Assembly: GCA_039934635.1 (NCBI GenBank)
Contig: JBDTLT010000006.1
Span: 23,189-87,188, forward strand
DNA length: 64,000 nt
Origin: DATLFA01 sp039934635
GTDB taxonomy: Bacteria; Actinomycetota; Acidimicrobiia; Acidimicrobiales; WLNW01
Direction of reading: 5' to 3'
Below the pieces are notes generated by a model. That model was not told the DNA's origin, did not search any database, and saw only the letters and a program-made list of their open reading frames with translations. Positions 1 through 8,943 of this stretch are shown piece by piece. A program made the translations under genes and the position numbers. The stretch's first letter is position 1. The number at the start of each line of letters is the position of its first letter.

Positions 1-32
1 TTGCCGCAATGGGTTCTCGAAAGTGAGCAAGC

Positions 33-932
33 ATGAAGGACTTCGCCGGCAAGGTCGCGGTGGTGACCGGTGGTGCCAGTGGCATCGGCCGGGCGACGGG
101 ACAGAGGTTCGCCCAACTCGGCATGAAAGTGGTGCTCGCCGATATCGAAGAACCGGCACTCGCGGCAGCGGTAGCCGCGCTGCGCGACCAGTCGCTCGAT
201 GTCACGGGTGTCCCGACCGATCTCACACAGTGGGAGTCGGTCAAGGCAACAGCCGACGAGGCGGTGCGCACCTACGGCAAGATCAACGTCGCGTTCTTGA
301 ACGCGGGCGTCGCGTCGGGCGGGCGCGGCAACATGTGGGACGTCGACCTCAACGACTGGGCCTGGGGCATGGCGGTCAACGTGTGGGGCGTCATCCACGG
401 CATCAAAGCGTTCCTGCCGATCATGACCGCGCAAGACGAAGAAGGGCATTGCGTCATCACGTCGTCGTCGGTTGGCGTCATCGCGCCGACCCCGTCGGGC
501 GGCGTCTACGCGATGACAAAGGCGGCAGGGCTCAGCATGGCCGAGGTGCTCTACGGTCAGCTGCGCGCGCAAGGGTCCAAGGTGTCGGCGTCGGTGTTGG
601 TGCCGCCGGGAACCATCAACACCGGCCTCTTCACGTCGAACCGCAACCGCCAGGCAGAGTACGCGCCGATCGAGCCGCGCGAAGAGGCACCGACGCTGAC
701 GTACGCGCAGATGCTCGAGCGCATGAATGCGAGCGGCAACCCACGACGACCGATCGAGCCCGACGAAGTGGCCGAGTATGTCGTCGAAGGCATTCAAAAC
801 GACACGTTCTGGATATTGCCCGGCAATCGCCATCCCGACATTCGCGACAACTTCGATGCGCTCGCGCAAGCGCGCAGTCACTCGCTGCTGACGCGAGGCG
901 ACCCGCTCGACTACCTGCAGAAGCCGACGTAG
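33..932 (+). CDS. SDR family NAD(P)-dependent oxidoreductase
   Basis: Classical short-chain dehydrogenase/reductase of 299 aa. Seen: N-terminal Rossmann glycine motif TGGASGIG (residues 12-19), an LNAG version of the NNAG motif near 89-92, a Ser cluster at 144-146 and the catalytic YxxxK pair Tyr159/Lys163. It should oxidise or reduce an alcohol/ketone in the cytoplasm; the substrate cannot be read. The C-terminal region is about 40 residues longer than in a minimal SDR and includes a proline-rich stretch near 215-245. The ATG at 33 is the first start that leaves the cofactor fold intact. It converges with the quinone-oxidoreductase-like gene 6 bp downstream. Confidence 0.9.
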   Translation: MKDFAGKVAVVTGGASGIGRATGQRFAQLGMKVVLADIEEPALAAAVAALRDQSLDVTGVPTDLTQWESVKATADEAVRTYGKINVAFLNAGVASGGRGNMWDVDLNDWAWGMAVNVWGVIHGIKAFLPIMTAQDEEGHCVITSSSVGVIAPTPSGGVYAMTKAAGLSMAEVLYGQLRAQGSKVSASVLVPPGTINTGLFTSNRNRQAEYAPIEPREEAPTLTYAQMLERMNASGNPRRPIEPDEVAEYVVEGIQNDTFWILPGNRHPDIRDNFDALAQARSHSLLTRGDPLDYLQKPT

Positions 933-938
933 GCGGGT

Positions 939-1916
939 TCAGTCGAAGACGATCACCGTTTTGCCGATCACCGTGCCGTTGGCGACGGCCTCGACTGCGT
1001 CGGGTAGCGCGGAGAACGGCGCAGTGTGAGCAAAGCTCGTGAGCTTGCCCTGCGCGGCCAACGCCAACAATGCTTCGTGGTCGGCCTCGCTCTCATCACG
1101 AGAGAAGCCCCCTGCGTACACCCCGACCAACGAATAATTGTGCCGTACCGCGTGCACGGTATCGACGCGCACCCAACGCCCGCTGGCGAAGCCGACCGCC
1201 AATAGGCGACCGAAAGGGGCGATCACGCGCAGTGATGCTTCGGCCGGCTCGCCGCCCACGGGATCGTAGATGACATCCGCGCCGTGACCACCGGTTGCGG
1301 CACGCACCGCGTCGGGTACGGACTCGGCGGAGCGATCGATGACGACATCCGCGCCCATGCGCCGGCAATACGCGACCTTGTCGGCGCCCGCGGCCACTGC
1401 GATCACTCGCGCACCGAACGCCCGTCCGAGCTGCACCGCGGTCGCGCCCGAGCCGCCGGCCGCGCCCAGCACGAGTAGCCACTCGCCTTCGCGCAATGCG
1501 CCGCGGCGCACGAGACCGATCCACGCCGTGGAAAAGCCGATACGAAAACCTGCTGCGTCGACGTCGCTCATGTCGTCGGGTACTCGGAACGCGCTGACCG
1601 CGCGCGCGATGGTGGACTCGGCGAACCCCCCTCGCCCGTCGGTGAAGCTCGTCACCGCCATGATGCGAGTACCCACTGCCAGATCGACCCCGGGGCCGAC
1701 CGCGTCGACGACACCACATACTTCTTGTCCCGGCACGAAGGGCAACGGCGGTGTCAGTGCGTACGTCGACTGGCACATGAACGCGTCGGGCATGCCGATG
1801 GCCGCCGCAGTCACGCGCAGCCGTACCTCGCCCTCGCCGGGCGTCGGCTCGTCGATCTCGACGAGGCGCAACGCGTCTCGAGGGGCACCATGTTGTTGAA
1901 CTTGCCAAGCGCGCAC
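939..1916 (-). CDS. Zinc-independent NADPH:quinone oxidoreductase-like MDR protein
   Basis: Medium-chain dehydrogenase/reductase of 325 aa, the usual length for the quinone oxidoreductase branch. The GroES-like N-terminal half lacks the structural-zinc Cys quartet. The Rossmann half carries a nucleotide loop of form GAAGGSGATA near residue 150. This branch reduces quinones or enoyl compounds with NADPH, but the substrate here is unknown. Convergent with the SDR at 33-932; about 50 bp separate its start from the next minus-strand gene, so it may be cotranscribed with the SDR at 1966-2727. Confidence 0.88.
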   Translation of the reverse strand: MRAWQVQQHGAPRDALRLVEIDEPTPGEGEVRLRVTAAAIGMPDAFMCQSTYALTPPLPFVPGQEVCGVVDAVGPGVDLAVGTRIMAVTSFTDGRGGFAESTIARAVSAFRVPDDMSDVDAAGFRIGFSTAWIGLVRRGALREGEWLLVLGAAGGSGATAVQLGRAFGARVIAVAAGADKVAYCRRMGADVVIDRSAESVPDAVRAATGGHGADVIYDPVGGEPAEASLRVIAPFGRLLAVGFASGRWVRVDTVHAVRHNYSLVGVYAGGFSRDESEADHEALLALAAQGKLTSFAHTAPFSALPDAVEAVANGTVIGKTVIVFD

Positions 1917-1965
1917 GAGGGGACGCTAGTCGGAATCGATTCGGCGATGCTTCGTCAGTGAGTGG

Positions 1966-2727
1966 TCACAGCGGCATGCCTTGGCCGCCGTCGACCATGA
2001 GGCTGTGGCCGGTGATGTACGAGGCGTCGTCGCTCGCGAGGAACACCGCAGCGCGACCGATGTCGAGCTCGCAGTCGCCGATGCGGCCGAGTGTGGATCC
2101 GGCGAGCGCCATGGCCACCTGTGCTGGATTGGCCTCTGCCCATTCGTCGAATTGGTCGGACTTCGCAAACGGACATATCGCGTTCACGTTGATGCCGAAC
2201 TTGCCCCATTCCTTTGCTGCGATGCGCGTGATCGCGCGGACGGCCTCTTTGACAGGACCGTACGACGCGTAGCCGGCCGCCGCGCCGATGCCCGCGCCGG
2301 AACCGAAGTTGATCACCTTGCCGTGCCGCTCGCGAAGCTGCGGAAGGCAGGCCTGCATCGTATTCGTCACCCCGAGGTAGCCGACTCGCCACATCTTTTC
2401 GATACCCGACATCGGAGTGTCCTCGAACGGCTGCACCTTGACCTTGGCCAAGGCACACGTGACGAGAATGTCGATGGCGCCGAACTGGCCCACGACCCGC
2501 GCGACCGCCGCATCGACCTGCGCTCGATCGGCAACGTCACACTCGACGCCGATCGCCTCGGTACCGCGACCGGCACACTCGCTGGCCGCCGCAGTGGCCT
2601 TGGCGCCGTCGATGTCGACGATCGCGATGCGCGCGCCTTCGGATGCGAACGCGAGCGCAATGCCTCGCCCGATGCCCTGACCACCGCCGGTGACAACCGC
2701 GATCTTGTTGTTCAGTCTGTCCCCCAT
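1966..2727 (-). CDS. SDR family oxidoreductase with altered NNAG motif
   Basis: 253-aa SDR. Seen: TGGGQGIG cofactor motif at 13-20, Ser143, and the catalytic Tyr156/Lys160 pair. The usual structural NNAG motif after beta-strand 4 is replaced by TCAL (90-93), so the active-site framework is unusual although the catalytic residues remain. The reading frame is open upstream, but the ATG at 2727 sits just before the Rossmann fold; the upstream extension is Arg-rich and unlike an SDR. It follows the MFS gene on the same strand with a 43-bp gap. Confidence 0.88.
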   Translation of the reverse strand: MGDRLNNKIAVVTGGGQGIGRGIALAFASEGARIAIVDIDGAKATAAASECAGRGTEAIGVECDVADRAQVDAAVARVVGQFGAIDILVTCALAKVKVQPFEDTPMSGIEKMWRVGYLGVTNTMQACLPQLRERHGKVINFGSGAGIGAAAGYASYGPVKEAVRAITRIAAKEWGKFGINVNAICPFAKSDQFDEWAEANPAQVAMALAGSTLGRIGDCELDIGRAAVFLASDDASYITGHSLMVDGGQGMPL

Positions 2728-2770
2728 CGCGCGCAGCTTAGAGTCTCCGAATTGCTCGCCGGCGCGGCGT

Positions 2771-4069
2771 TCAACGACCGCCACGGTCGCCGCCCGCTGC
2801 CGCGGCGGCCACGGCGGTCTCGGGCGACGACCCGATGCCGAGCCCACCGTGCAGTCGGGCGAGCATCGGCCACGCGACCGCGGCCGCGACCAACGGTCCG
2901 GCACCACCTACGAACATCGACCACCGCGGTCCTACGTGCTCGCCGATCCACCCGACCAGCGGCCCACCGATGGGCGTACTACCCATGAATGCCATCGACC
3001 ACAGCGCGAGCACCCGCCCCCGCATCTCGGGTGGGGTCGCCAGTTGCAGCGTGGCGTTGGCGGCCACGAGGAACGTCACCGATGCACCACCCAACGCGAC
3101 GAGCGCGGCGAGTTCGATGCCCTGTGTCGGTGCGGCGGCGCTCACGAACATGAAGATGCCGAGGACAACGGTGACCCGCAACAGCAGACCGCGAGTGACG
3201 TTCATCCGCGCGGCATAACCGAGACCGACGATGACCGCGCCAACGCCCATCGCCGCGGTGAACAAGCTGTATGTGCCGGCGCCACCGTGGAACGTGTCTT
3301 TTGCGAGCAGCGGCAACGTCACGCCCGTCTCGTAGGTGAGCATCCCGACGACGAACATCAAGATGACAGGCACCCGCAACTGCGGTGTGCGCCACACGTA
3401 CCGCAAGCCTTCACGAACTTGTCGCCCGGCGCGCGCTTGCCGCGGTTGGATGTGGAGCTCATCTTTGCGGAGCATCAACAACGCAATGACCACAGTGGCG
3501 TAGGTGACGCCGTTCAACAAGAAGCACGGACTGATGCCGAGCTGATTGATCGTGACACCCGCGAGCGCGGGGCCGAAGACGCGTGACACGTTGAAGTTGA
3601 TGTTGTTGAGCGAGACTGCATTGGTCAACAACTCGGGGCCTACGAGCTCGATGGGCATCGACTGCCGCACCGGGTTGTCGAACACGAGCACGAATCCGAG
3701 CATGAGCGCCAGGCCGTACACCATCCAAACTTCGACCGTGTCGGTGGCGGTCAGTGCCCACAGAACAAGAGCGAGCACACCAGACAGCAATTGTGTGATG
3801 ATGAGCAGCTTTTGCTTGTCGACACGGTCGACGAGCAGGCCACCCGCAGGGGCGAAGAACAGTACCGGCAGCGCCTGGCACGCAATGACGATGCCCAAAG
3901 CGGTGCCCGATCCGGTGAGGCGCAATACGAGCCACCCCTGCCCGATCTGTTGCATCCACGTGCCGGCCTGCGAGATCGTCTGGCCGAGTATGTAGAGCCG
4001 GAAGTTGCGTACCTGGAGCGCGGCAAACGTTCGCTTGCGTGCCGTGCCCACCCGCACCGACGCGCTCAT
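2771..4069 (-). CDS. MFS transporter (EntS/MFS_3-like)
   Basis: 432-aa major facilitator superfamily protein with about 12 predicted membrane helices and the Arg/Lys-rich loop between halves (around residues 205-225). N-terminal sequence (FAALQVRNFRLY..GQTISQAGTWMQQ) is typical of the MFS_3/EntS group of exporters. Start placed at the ATG at 4069, directly before this conserved opening; the 61 codons upstream look non-coding. Probable proton-driven efflux of a small molecule; substrate unknown. Its promoter lies in the divergent gap shared with the ZIP transporter gene. Confidence 0.87.
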   Translation of the reverse strand: MSASVRVGTARKRTFAALQVRNFRLYILGQTISQAGTWMQQIGQGWLVLRLTGSGTALGIVIACQALPVLFFAPAGGLLVDRVDKQKLLIITQLLSGVLALVLWALTATDTVEVWMVYGLALMLGFVLVFDNPVRQSMPIELVGPELLTNAVSLNNINFNVSRVFGPALAGVTINQLGISPCFLLNGVTYATVVIALLMLRKDELHIQPRQARAGRQVREGLRYVWRTPQLRVPVILMFVVGMLTYETGVTLPLLAKDTFHGGAGTYSLFTAAMGVGAVIVGLGYAARMNVTRGLLLRVTVVLGIFMFVSAAAPTQGIELAALVALGGASVTFLVAANATLQLATPPEMRGRVLALWSMAFMGSTPIGGPLVGWIGEHVGPRWSMFVGGAGPLVAAAVAWPMLARLHGGLGIGSSPETAVAAAAAGGDRGGR

Positions 4070-4132
4070 ACGTGGCTGTGATCGGCGGTCGGCACCCGTG
4101 CAGTCTCGCGCCACGACGTCATCGAGCGTTGG

Positions 4133-4154
4133 TGTGTGGCGGGGAGCACACCAC
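4133..4154. repeat. 22-nt element, copy 1, upstream of ZIP gene
   Basis: This 22-base string recurs exactly at 6011-6032. It has a G-rich core (GGCGGGGAG) flanked by TGTG and CACA arms. In this copy the arms extend to GGTGTG and CACACC (4131-4152), a perfect 6-bp inverted repeat around a 10-base spacer. It lies about 50 bp upstream of the ZIP transporter start. A protein operator or a short RNA hairpin are both possible; function is inferred only from position and repetition. Confidence 0.6.
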
Positions 4155-4203
4155 GATGCTCGGGCGACCATACTCAGCGCAGGTCTGTGAGCGGGAGGTG
4201 ACA

Positions 4204-5016
4204 GTGTCGAGCAACAGAGTGCTCGTTCTCGGCGCGATCGCGGGGATGACAATCCTGCTCGGGCTGCCGGTGGGCCGTTTGCGCAACCCCGCGCCCCGAT
4301 TGCGGGCGCTGCTCAATGCCGTGGCCATCGGCATTCTGGCGTTCTTGCTGTTCGATGTCCTTTCCCACGCGAACGAGCCGGTCGAGACTGCGCTCAGCGA
4401 CGCGGCTGACGGCGTGGCGAGCTGGTGGCGTTTCGCCCGCCTCGCCGCGGTCTTCGTTACCGGTTTCGCGGTCGGGTTGATCGGTCTCGTCTACTTCGAC
4501 CAGCACTTGAATTCGCCGTCGACGGTCCCAAAACGTCGTCGTTCATTGTCCAGTTGGACACCGTCGAAGCGCCTTGCATTGTTGATCGCAGCAGGAATCG
4601 GGCTGCACAACTTCTCTGAAGGGCTCGTCATCGGCCAGTCAGCGGCCAACGGCGAGATCAGCCTGGCGCTGCTGCTGATCATCGGCTTCGGCGCGCACAA
4701 CGCAACAGAGGGGTTTGGCATCATCGCGCCGCTCACCGGCGAAGCCGAACGCCCGTCGTGGGGATTCCTCGGTGCGATGGGACTGCTCGCCGGCGGTCCG
4801 ACATTCGTGGGCACCATCGTCGGCAAGTCGTTTGCAAATGACACGCTGTTCCTTGCGTTCTTGGCCCTCGCTGCTGGGTCGATCCTCTATGTCATCATCC
4901 AATTGCTGAAGGTAGCGAGCCGTCAACCGTTCACCAAGCTCATCATGTGGGGCATCTTCGCCGGCATCGTGGCAGGCTTCGCCAGTGACTACGTCCTCGT
5001 CGCGGCAGGCATCTGA
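4204..5016 (+). CDS. ZIP family divalent-metal transporter
   Basis: 270-aa membrane protein. Two hallmark ZIP metal-binding motifs are visible on consecutive helices: HNFSEG at 135-140 and HNATEG at 165-170. About eight membrane helices are expected. ZIP proteins move Zn, Fe or Mn toward the cytoplasm; selectivity cannot be read. A GTG start at 4204 is chosen because GGGAGG lies 5 bases upstream. The gene overlaps the following flippase-like gene by 32 bp. The 22-nt repeated element upstream is a candidate control site. Confidence 0.85.
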   Translation: MSSNRVLVLGAIAGMTILLGLPVGRLRNPAPRLRALLNAVAIGILAFLLFDVLSHANEPVETALSDAADGVASWWRFARLAAVFVTGFAVGLIGLVYFDQHLNSPSTVPKRRRSLSSWTPSKRLALLIAAGIGLHNFSEGLVIGQSAANGEISLALLLIIGFGAHNATEGFGIIAPLTGEAERPSWGFLGAMGLLAGGPTFVGTIVGKSFANDTLFLAFLALAAGSILYVIIQLLKVASRQPFTKLIMWGIFAGIVAGFASDYVLVAAGI

Positions 5017-5980
5017 CATCGAGCCGCTCGAGTCCTACGAAACTGCCCCATACAACGGCGGGCGCAGCCGCGTCGTGCGCAGGCTCGCGATGCTGATCGT
5101 GTTGAGCCTTGGTGTTGCCGAGTTGCTGCGACGGGCCGATCGGTCGAGATCGGCATTGCGCATGTTGCGCTCACCGGCGCCCGGGTGGTTGGCACTCTGT
5201 GTCGCGGCGACTGCCGCCACCTACGTGATGGCCGCGATCGGCATGATCGGCGCTACCCATGCGCCACTGAGGTTCGGGCGGACACTTGTCGTGCAGATTG
5301 CATCGGCGCTCACGAACCGGCTCGCACCGGGGGGCATCGGAGGGACTGCGCTCAACGTGCGCTTCCTCCAACGAAGCGGCATCCAGCGGACCGACGCGGT
5401 TGCTTCGGTGACGCTCAACGCTGCCGCGGGATTGATCGTGCACGTCATCGCGTTCATTGCGATACTGCCGTTCTTCGGCGGTCTGCATCGCGACATCGAT
5501 CCCAACGACGACATCGCGATGCTCGTCGGCGTGATCGTCGCGTTCGTCGTCGCGGGGACAGTGACGTGGGCGCGCATCGTTCCGCGCCGGTGGAAAGAAC
5601 CCGTCCGCACCGTCAGACGCACGCTCGTCGCGACACTGCGCAGGCCACGTCGCGCCGCCGCGCTATTCGGAGGATCCGCTGGGGTCACCGGCGCCCACAC
5701 GCTCGCTTTGTGCGGCGCGTTGCGCAGTGTGGGCGCGACGACATCGATCCTCGACGTGGCCATCATCTACCTCGGCGCCGCAGCCATCGGATCGATCAGC
5801 CCGACGCCGGGCGGACTGGGCGCGTTCGAGGCGGCGCTCGTCACCGGCTTGAGCAAAGCCGCGACGCCGGCCGGCACCGCGGCGGCCGCAGTCGTGCTCT
5901 ACCGCATCATCAGCTTCTGGTTACCGGTGCTGCCGGGAGCCTTCGCATTCGGTCGCCTGCGTCGCCGCGGTCTGATCTGA
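4985..5980 (+). CDS. Flippase-like membrane protein (LPG synthase TM / YbhN family)
   Basis: 331-aa integral membrane protein with about eight hydrophobic segments. The pattern RLAPGGIGGTALNVRF near residues 113-130 and the C-terminal SISPTPGGLGAFEAA segment are characteristic of the lysylphosphatidylglycerol-synthase transmembrane (UPF0104/YbhN) family. Members are flippase-like domains acting on lipids or lipid-linked substrates; no catalytic synthase domain is present here. The GTG at 4985 is the longest start and overlaps the ZIP gene; internal starts up to ATG 5090 are possible. Likely cotranscribed with the ZIP gene. Confidence 0.82.
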   Translation: MTTSSSRQASDIEPLESYETAPYNGGRSRVVRRLAMLIVLSLGVAELLRRADRSRSALRMLRSPAPGWLALCVAATAATYVMAAIGMIGATHAPLRFGRTLVVQIASALTNRLAPGGIGGTALNVRFLQRSGIQRTDAVASVTLNAAAGLIVHVIAFIAILPFFGGLHRDIDPNDDIAMLVGVIVAFVVAGTVTWARIVPRRWKEPVRTVRRTLVATLRRPRRAAALFGGSAGVTGAHTLALCGALRSVGATTSILDVAIIYLGAAAIGSISPTPGGLGAFEAALVTGLSKAATPAGTAAAAVVLYRIISFWLPVLPGAFAFGRLRRRGLI

Positions 5981-6010
5981 TCGCCGGCGCCATATCGATG
6001 CGCAGACGGT

Positions 6011-6032
6011 TGTGTGGCGGGGAGCACACCAC
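6011..6032. repeat. 22-nt element, copy 2, upstream of DHA2 exporter
   Basis: Exact second copy of the element at 4133-4154. The TGTG and CACA arms are conserved while flanking bases differ, so identity stops at the element edges. It lies about 70 bp upstream of the MFS start at 6103 in an intergenic gap of 122 bp. The same orientation relative to a downstream transporter gene in both copies suggests shared control. Confidence 0.6.
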
Positions 6033-6102
6033 CCGACACCGAGATTCGCGACCGAACCGACCGTAGCCTCCCCTCTGGGCCGCAACCCGAAGTGGAGGAC
6101 CC

Positions 6103-7710
6103 ATGAAGCTGACCGAACGCGTGCAGTATCGAGCGGAAGAGCGGCGCTGGTGGATCCTTGCGGTGCTTTGTTTCAGCCTGCTCGTGATCGTGCTCGACAA
6201 TTCGATCCTCAACGTGGCGTTGCCGACGATCGTGCGCGAACTCCACGCCACGAATACGCAACTGCAGTGGATGGTCGACTCGTACACACTTGTGTTCGCC
6301 GGACTGCTGCTCACCGCGGGATCGCTCGGCGATCGCTTCGGCCGCCGTCCCGCGCTGCAAGTCGGCTTCGTGCTGTTCGGCCTCGGCTCACTGTTGTCGG
6401 CGGTCGCCGGCTCACCCAACGTGCTGATCGGGACGCGTGCGTTCATGGGCATCGGTGGCGCGTTCATCATGCCTGCGACCCTGTCGATCATCACGAACGT
6501 CTTCCCCGCCCGTGAGCGGGGTCGGGCGATCGGTGTATGGGCCGCGACCGCCGGCGTCGGCGCGGCACTGGGCCCGATCACCGGTGGCTTCCTGCTCGAA
6601 CACTTCTACTGGGGTTCGATCTTTCTCGTGAACCTGCCGATCGTCGGCGCCGGATTGGTCGCCGGCTTCTTCCTCATCCCCGACTCGAAAGATCCGCACC
6701 CGCCGCGCCTCGACCCGGTCGGCGCGGTGCTATCGATCACCGGCCTGTCGACTCTGCTCTTCGCCGTCATCGAAGCGCCCGATCGCGGTTGGGGCAACTC
6801 GGTCACCGTCGCGAGCTTCGTCGTCGCGGCGGCCCTCCTTGCACTGTTCTTCATCTGGGAGATTCGCAGCGACCACCCGATGCTCGACCTCACGTTCTTC
6901 CGCAATCCGCGCTTCTCGGCGGCCAGCACCGCCATCATGCTCACGTTCTTCGCCATGTTCGGGTCACTGTTCGTACTGACGCAGTACCTCCAGTTCGTGC
7001 TCGGTTATGACGCGCTGCAAACCGGAGTGCGGTTGTTGGCCTTCGCCATCCCGATGATGGTCGTTGCGCCCAACTCGACGCGCCTCGTCGAGAAATTCGG
7101 CACGAAGTACGTGGTCAGTGCCGGAATGACGCTCACGACCGTCGGTCTCCTACTGCTCACCGGGACGCACGGCGACTCGTCCTACGCCGACCTCGTGTGG
7201 CGCATGGTGATCACGGCTTGCGGTCTCGCGCTCACCATGGCGCCGGCGACCGAATCGATCATGGGATCGCTGCCGCTGGCCAAAGCCGGCGTGGGTTCGG
7301 CGGTGAACGACACGACTCGTCAAGTCGGAGGCGCGGTCGGTGTCGCGGTGATCGGCAGCGTGTTCAATTCGTTGTACACGTCGACGGTGAGCGATCGGTT
7401 GGCCCCGCTCGCGTTGCCGGGCGATGTCGTCGACCGGGCCAAGGATTCGATCGGCGCCGCCCTCGCGACCGCCAATAGCGTGGGCGGTGCGAATGGCACG
7501 GCGATCGCGGATGCCGCTCGCACCGGATTCCTCGATGGAATGCACACCGGCCTCGTCGTCGGCGCCGTCGCAGCCGCGGTCGGCGTGATCGTCACCCTGG
7601 TGTGGTTGCCCGCGCGAACGCGCGCCAACGACGTCACGACACAAGAGGCCGAGTTCGACGATCTTCACGTCGCGGCGAACTCAGGGCTCGCCACCGAAGC
7701 GACGCGGTGA
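6103..7710 (+). CDS. DHA2-family MFS drug exporter (14 TMS)
   Basis: 535 aa, the usual length for 14-helix drug:H+ antiporter-2 proteins (EmrB/QacA group). The first helix holds the family motif LDNSILNVALPTIV, followed by a GDRFGRR loop and the GPITGG motif of helix 5. Inner-membrane efflux of hydrophobic compounds is expected. GGAGG 5 bases before the ATG at 6103 fixes the start. The 22-nt element lies upstream. It converges with the SnoaL-like gene, whose stop is 2 bp away. Confidence 0.9.
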   Translation: MKLTERVQYRAEERRWWILAVLCFSLLVIVLDNSILNVALPTIVRELHATNTQLQWMVDSYTLVFAGLLLTAGSLGDRFGRRPALQVGFVLFGLGSLLSAVAGSPNVLIGTRAFMGIGGAFIMPATLSIITNVFPARERGRAIGVWAATAGVGAALGPITGGFLLEHFYWGSIFLVNLPIVGAGLVAGFFLIPDSKDPHPPRLDPVGAVLSITGLSTLLFAVIEAPDRGWGNSVTVASFVVAAALLALFFIWEIRSDHPMLDLTFFRNPRFSAASTAIMLTFFAMFGSLFVLTQYLQFVLGYDALQTGVRLLAFAIPMMVVAPNSTRLVEKFGTKYVVSAGMTLTTVGLLLLTGTHGDSSYADLVWRMVITACGLALTMAPATESIMGSLPLAKAGVGSAVNDTTRQVGGAVGVAVIGSVFNSLYTSTVSDRLAPLALPGDVVDRAKDSIGAALATANSVGGANGTAIADAARTGFLDGMHTGLVVGAVAAAVGVIVTLVWLPARTRANDVTTQEAEFDDLHVAANSGLATEATR

Positions 7711-7712
7711 CG

Positions 7713-8201
7713 TCAGCTCTCGCCGAGACCGGCGAGGAAATCAGGCAAAGTTCCCACCGCCACGCCGGGACCCAGACGGCTGAGGCGGCGGCGCGCCACT
7801 CGCCACTCGCCCGATTGCCGCACGACGTCGTCGTGCATCACCCCCAGCACGAGGAAGTCGGCCTCGGTCGATGTGCGCGGCCCCGCCGTGCGCACCCAGT
7901 GCCAACCTTGCACGTAGTACCGAGCGGTGCCACGATCGCCGTCAACGGTGATGTAGAGGTTCGTCACTGCGTGCATGCACGCCTCGAAGCGCTGCAACGA
8001 CGCGTCGAAGCCTTCGCGAATTGCGCGGGTTCCTTGCCAGACGGCAAAGCCGAAATCGGCTTCGGGCACGACGCCGTCGTGTTCGGCGGCGAATACCTCA
8101 TCCGCGAGCAACGACCAGCGCCCGCTGTCGATCAGGTACTGGCTCTCGGCGACGAGGTTGCTGATCGCGATCACGTCGTCGGCATCGTTTGCTTGCCCCA
8201 T
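7713..8201 (-). CDS. SnoaL/NTF2-like protein
   Basis: 162-aa protein of the nuclear transport factor 2-like fold, a small cone-shaped barrel used by dehydratases, isomerases and hydroxylating partners of aromatic degradation. Recognisable features are the N-terminal AISNLVAESQYLIDSG helix and the central strands ending in RYYVQGWHW. No residue set identifies the reaction. The ATG at 8201 is preferred over a GTG at 8219. The gene is divergent from the TetR gene and shares its palindromic operator region, so it may be under the same repressor. Confidence 0.75.
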   Translation of the reverse strand: MGQANDADDVIAISNLVAESQYLIDSGRWSLLADEVFAAEHDGVVPEADFGFAVWQGTRAIREGFDASLQRFEACMHAVTNLYITVDGDRGTARYYVQGWHWVRTAGPRTSTEADFLVLGVMHDDVVRQSGEWRVARRRLSRLGPGVAVGTLPDFLAGLGES

Positions 8202-8243
8202 GACTGTGCATTCTCGCACAAGCGCGATCCGTCACATTATGTA

Positions 8244-8264
8244 ATCTGTCATATTCTGACAGAT
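8244..8264. promoter_or_regulatory. Perfect 8-bp inverted repeat, probable TetR operator
   Basis: ATCTGTCA (8244-8251) and TGACAGAT (8257-8264) form a perfect dyad with a 5-base spacer. The right arm runs into the ATG of the TetR gene at 8263. The region is AT-rich compared with its surroundings and separates divergent genes. Size, symmetry and position are those of a TetR-family autoregulatory operator that would block transcription of both the TetR-exporter operon and the SnoaL-like gene. Confidence 0.75.
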
Positions 8265-8943
8265 GCGATATCCTGCCGGCGTGGCTCCCCCGACGAGCGT
8301 CAAGGCGCGTCCCGCCGATTCGCCTGACCCCACCGAGCTCGGTCGGCGGGAACGCAAGAAACAGGCGACGCGGCGTGCACTGGCAGATGCGGCCCTGCGC
8401 CTGTTCGACCAGCAAGGGTTCGACACGACCACCGTCGAGCAGATTGCTGATGTCGTCGATGTATCCGCCCGGACGTTCCACCGCTATTTCGAGCGCAAAG
8501 AGGACGTACTGTTCGCCGACCACGCCGAACGCATCGCCAAGTTCAAGGCGTTGCTCGCGCTGCGGCCACTCGACGAGGCACCCCTGCGCTCGGTTCGACT
8601 TGCACTGTTGATCTCGACTCGCGAGCTCGACTCGCGGTCTGATCTCGAGTTCATCAGGGCTCGTCTCATCACCGAGTCCCCTGCGCTGCGGGCGTACAAC
8701 TTGCGCTATCTCGATGACTGGGCGCGTGCCATCGCCGAGCACGTGGCGCGGCGCACCAACACCAAGCCCACCGACCCGTGGCCGTCGCTGGCCGGGCGCT
8801 GCACGATGGCAGCAGTCATCGACGCCCGTCAACGCTGGGTGACCGAAGGCGGCGACAGCGAACGTCGGGTGCGCCTCGTGCGCTCAGGCCTCGATCTGCT
8901 GATCCGCTTCGGCACCGAATTGGCCCCCGAAAAGTCACGATGA
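8263..8943 (+). CDS. TetR/AcrR family transcriptional regulator
   Basis: 226-aa repressor. A disordered N-terminal tail precedes a TetR DNA-binding domain: RRERKKQATRRAL (helix 1), then TTVEQIADVVDVSARTFHRYF, the canonical helix-turn-helix, near residues 60-80. The C-terminal ligand domain is unrecognised beyond family. It overlaps the downstream exporter gene by 4 bp (ATGA), so it should control its own pump; the perfect inverted repeat over its start codon is the likely operator. Confidence 0.9.
   Translation: MRYPAGVAPPTSVKARPADSPDPTELGRRERKKQATRRALADAALRLFDQQGFDTTTVEQIADVVDVSARTFHRYFERKEDVLFADHAERIAKFKALLALRPLDEAPLRSVRLALLISTRELDSRSDLEFIRARLITESPALRAYNLRYLDDWARAIAEHVARRTNTKPTDPWPSLAGRCTMAAVIDARQRWVTEGGDSERRVRLVRSGLDLLIRFGTELAPEKSR

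Noticed and set aside
1..32. Possible leader or end of an upstream gene at the window edge
   Set aside because: Too short to support any feature.
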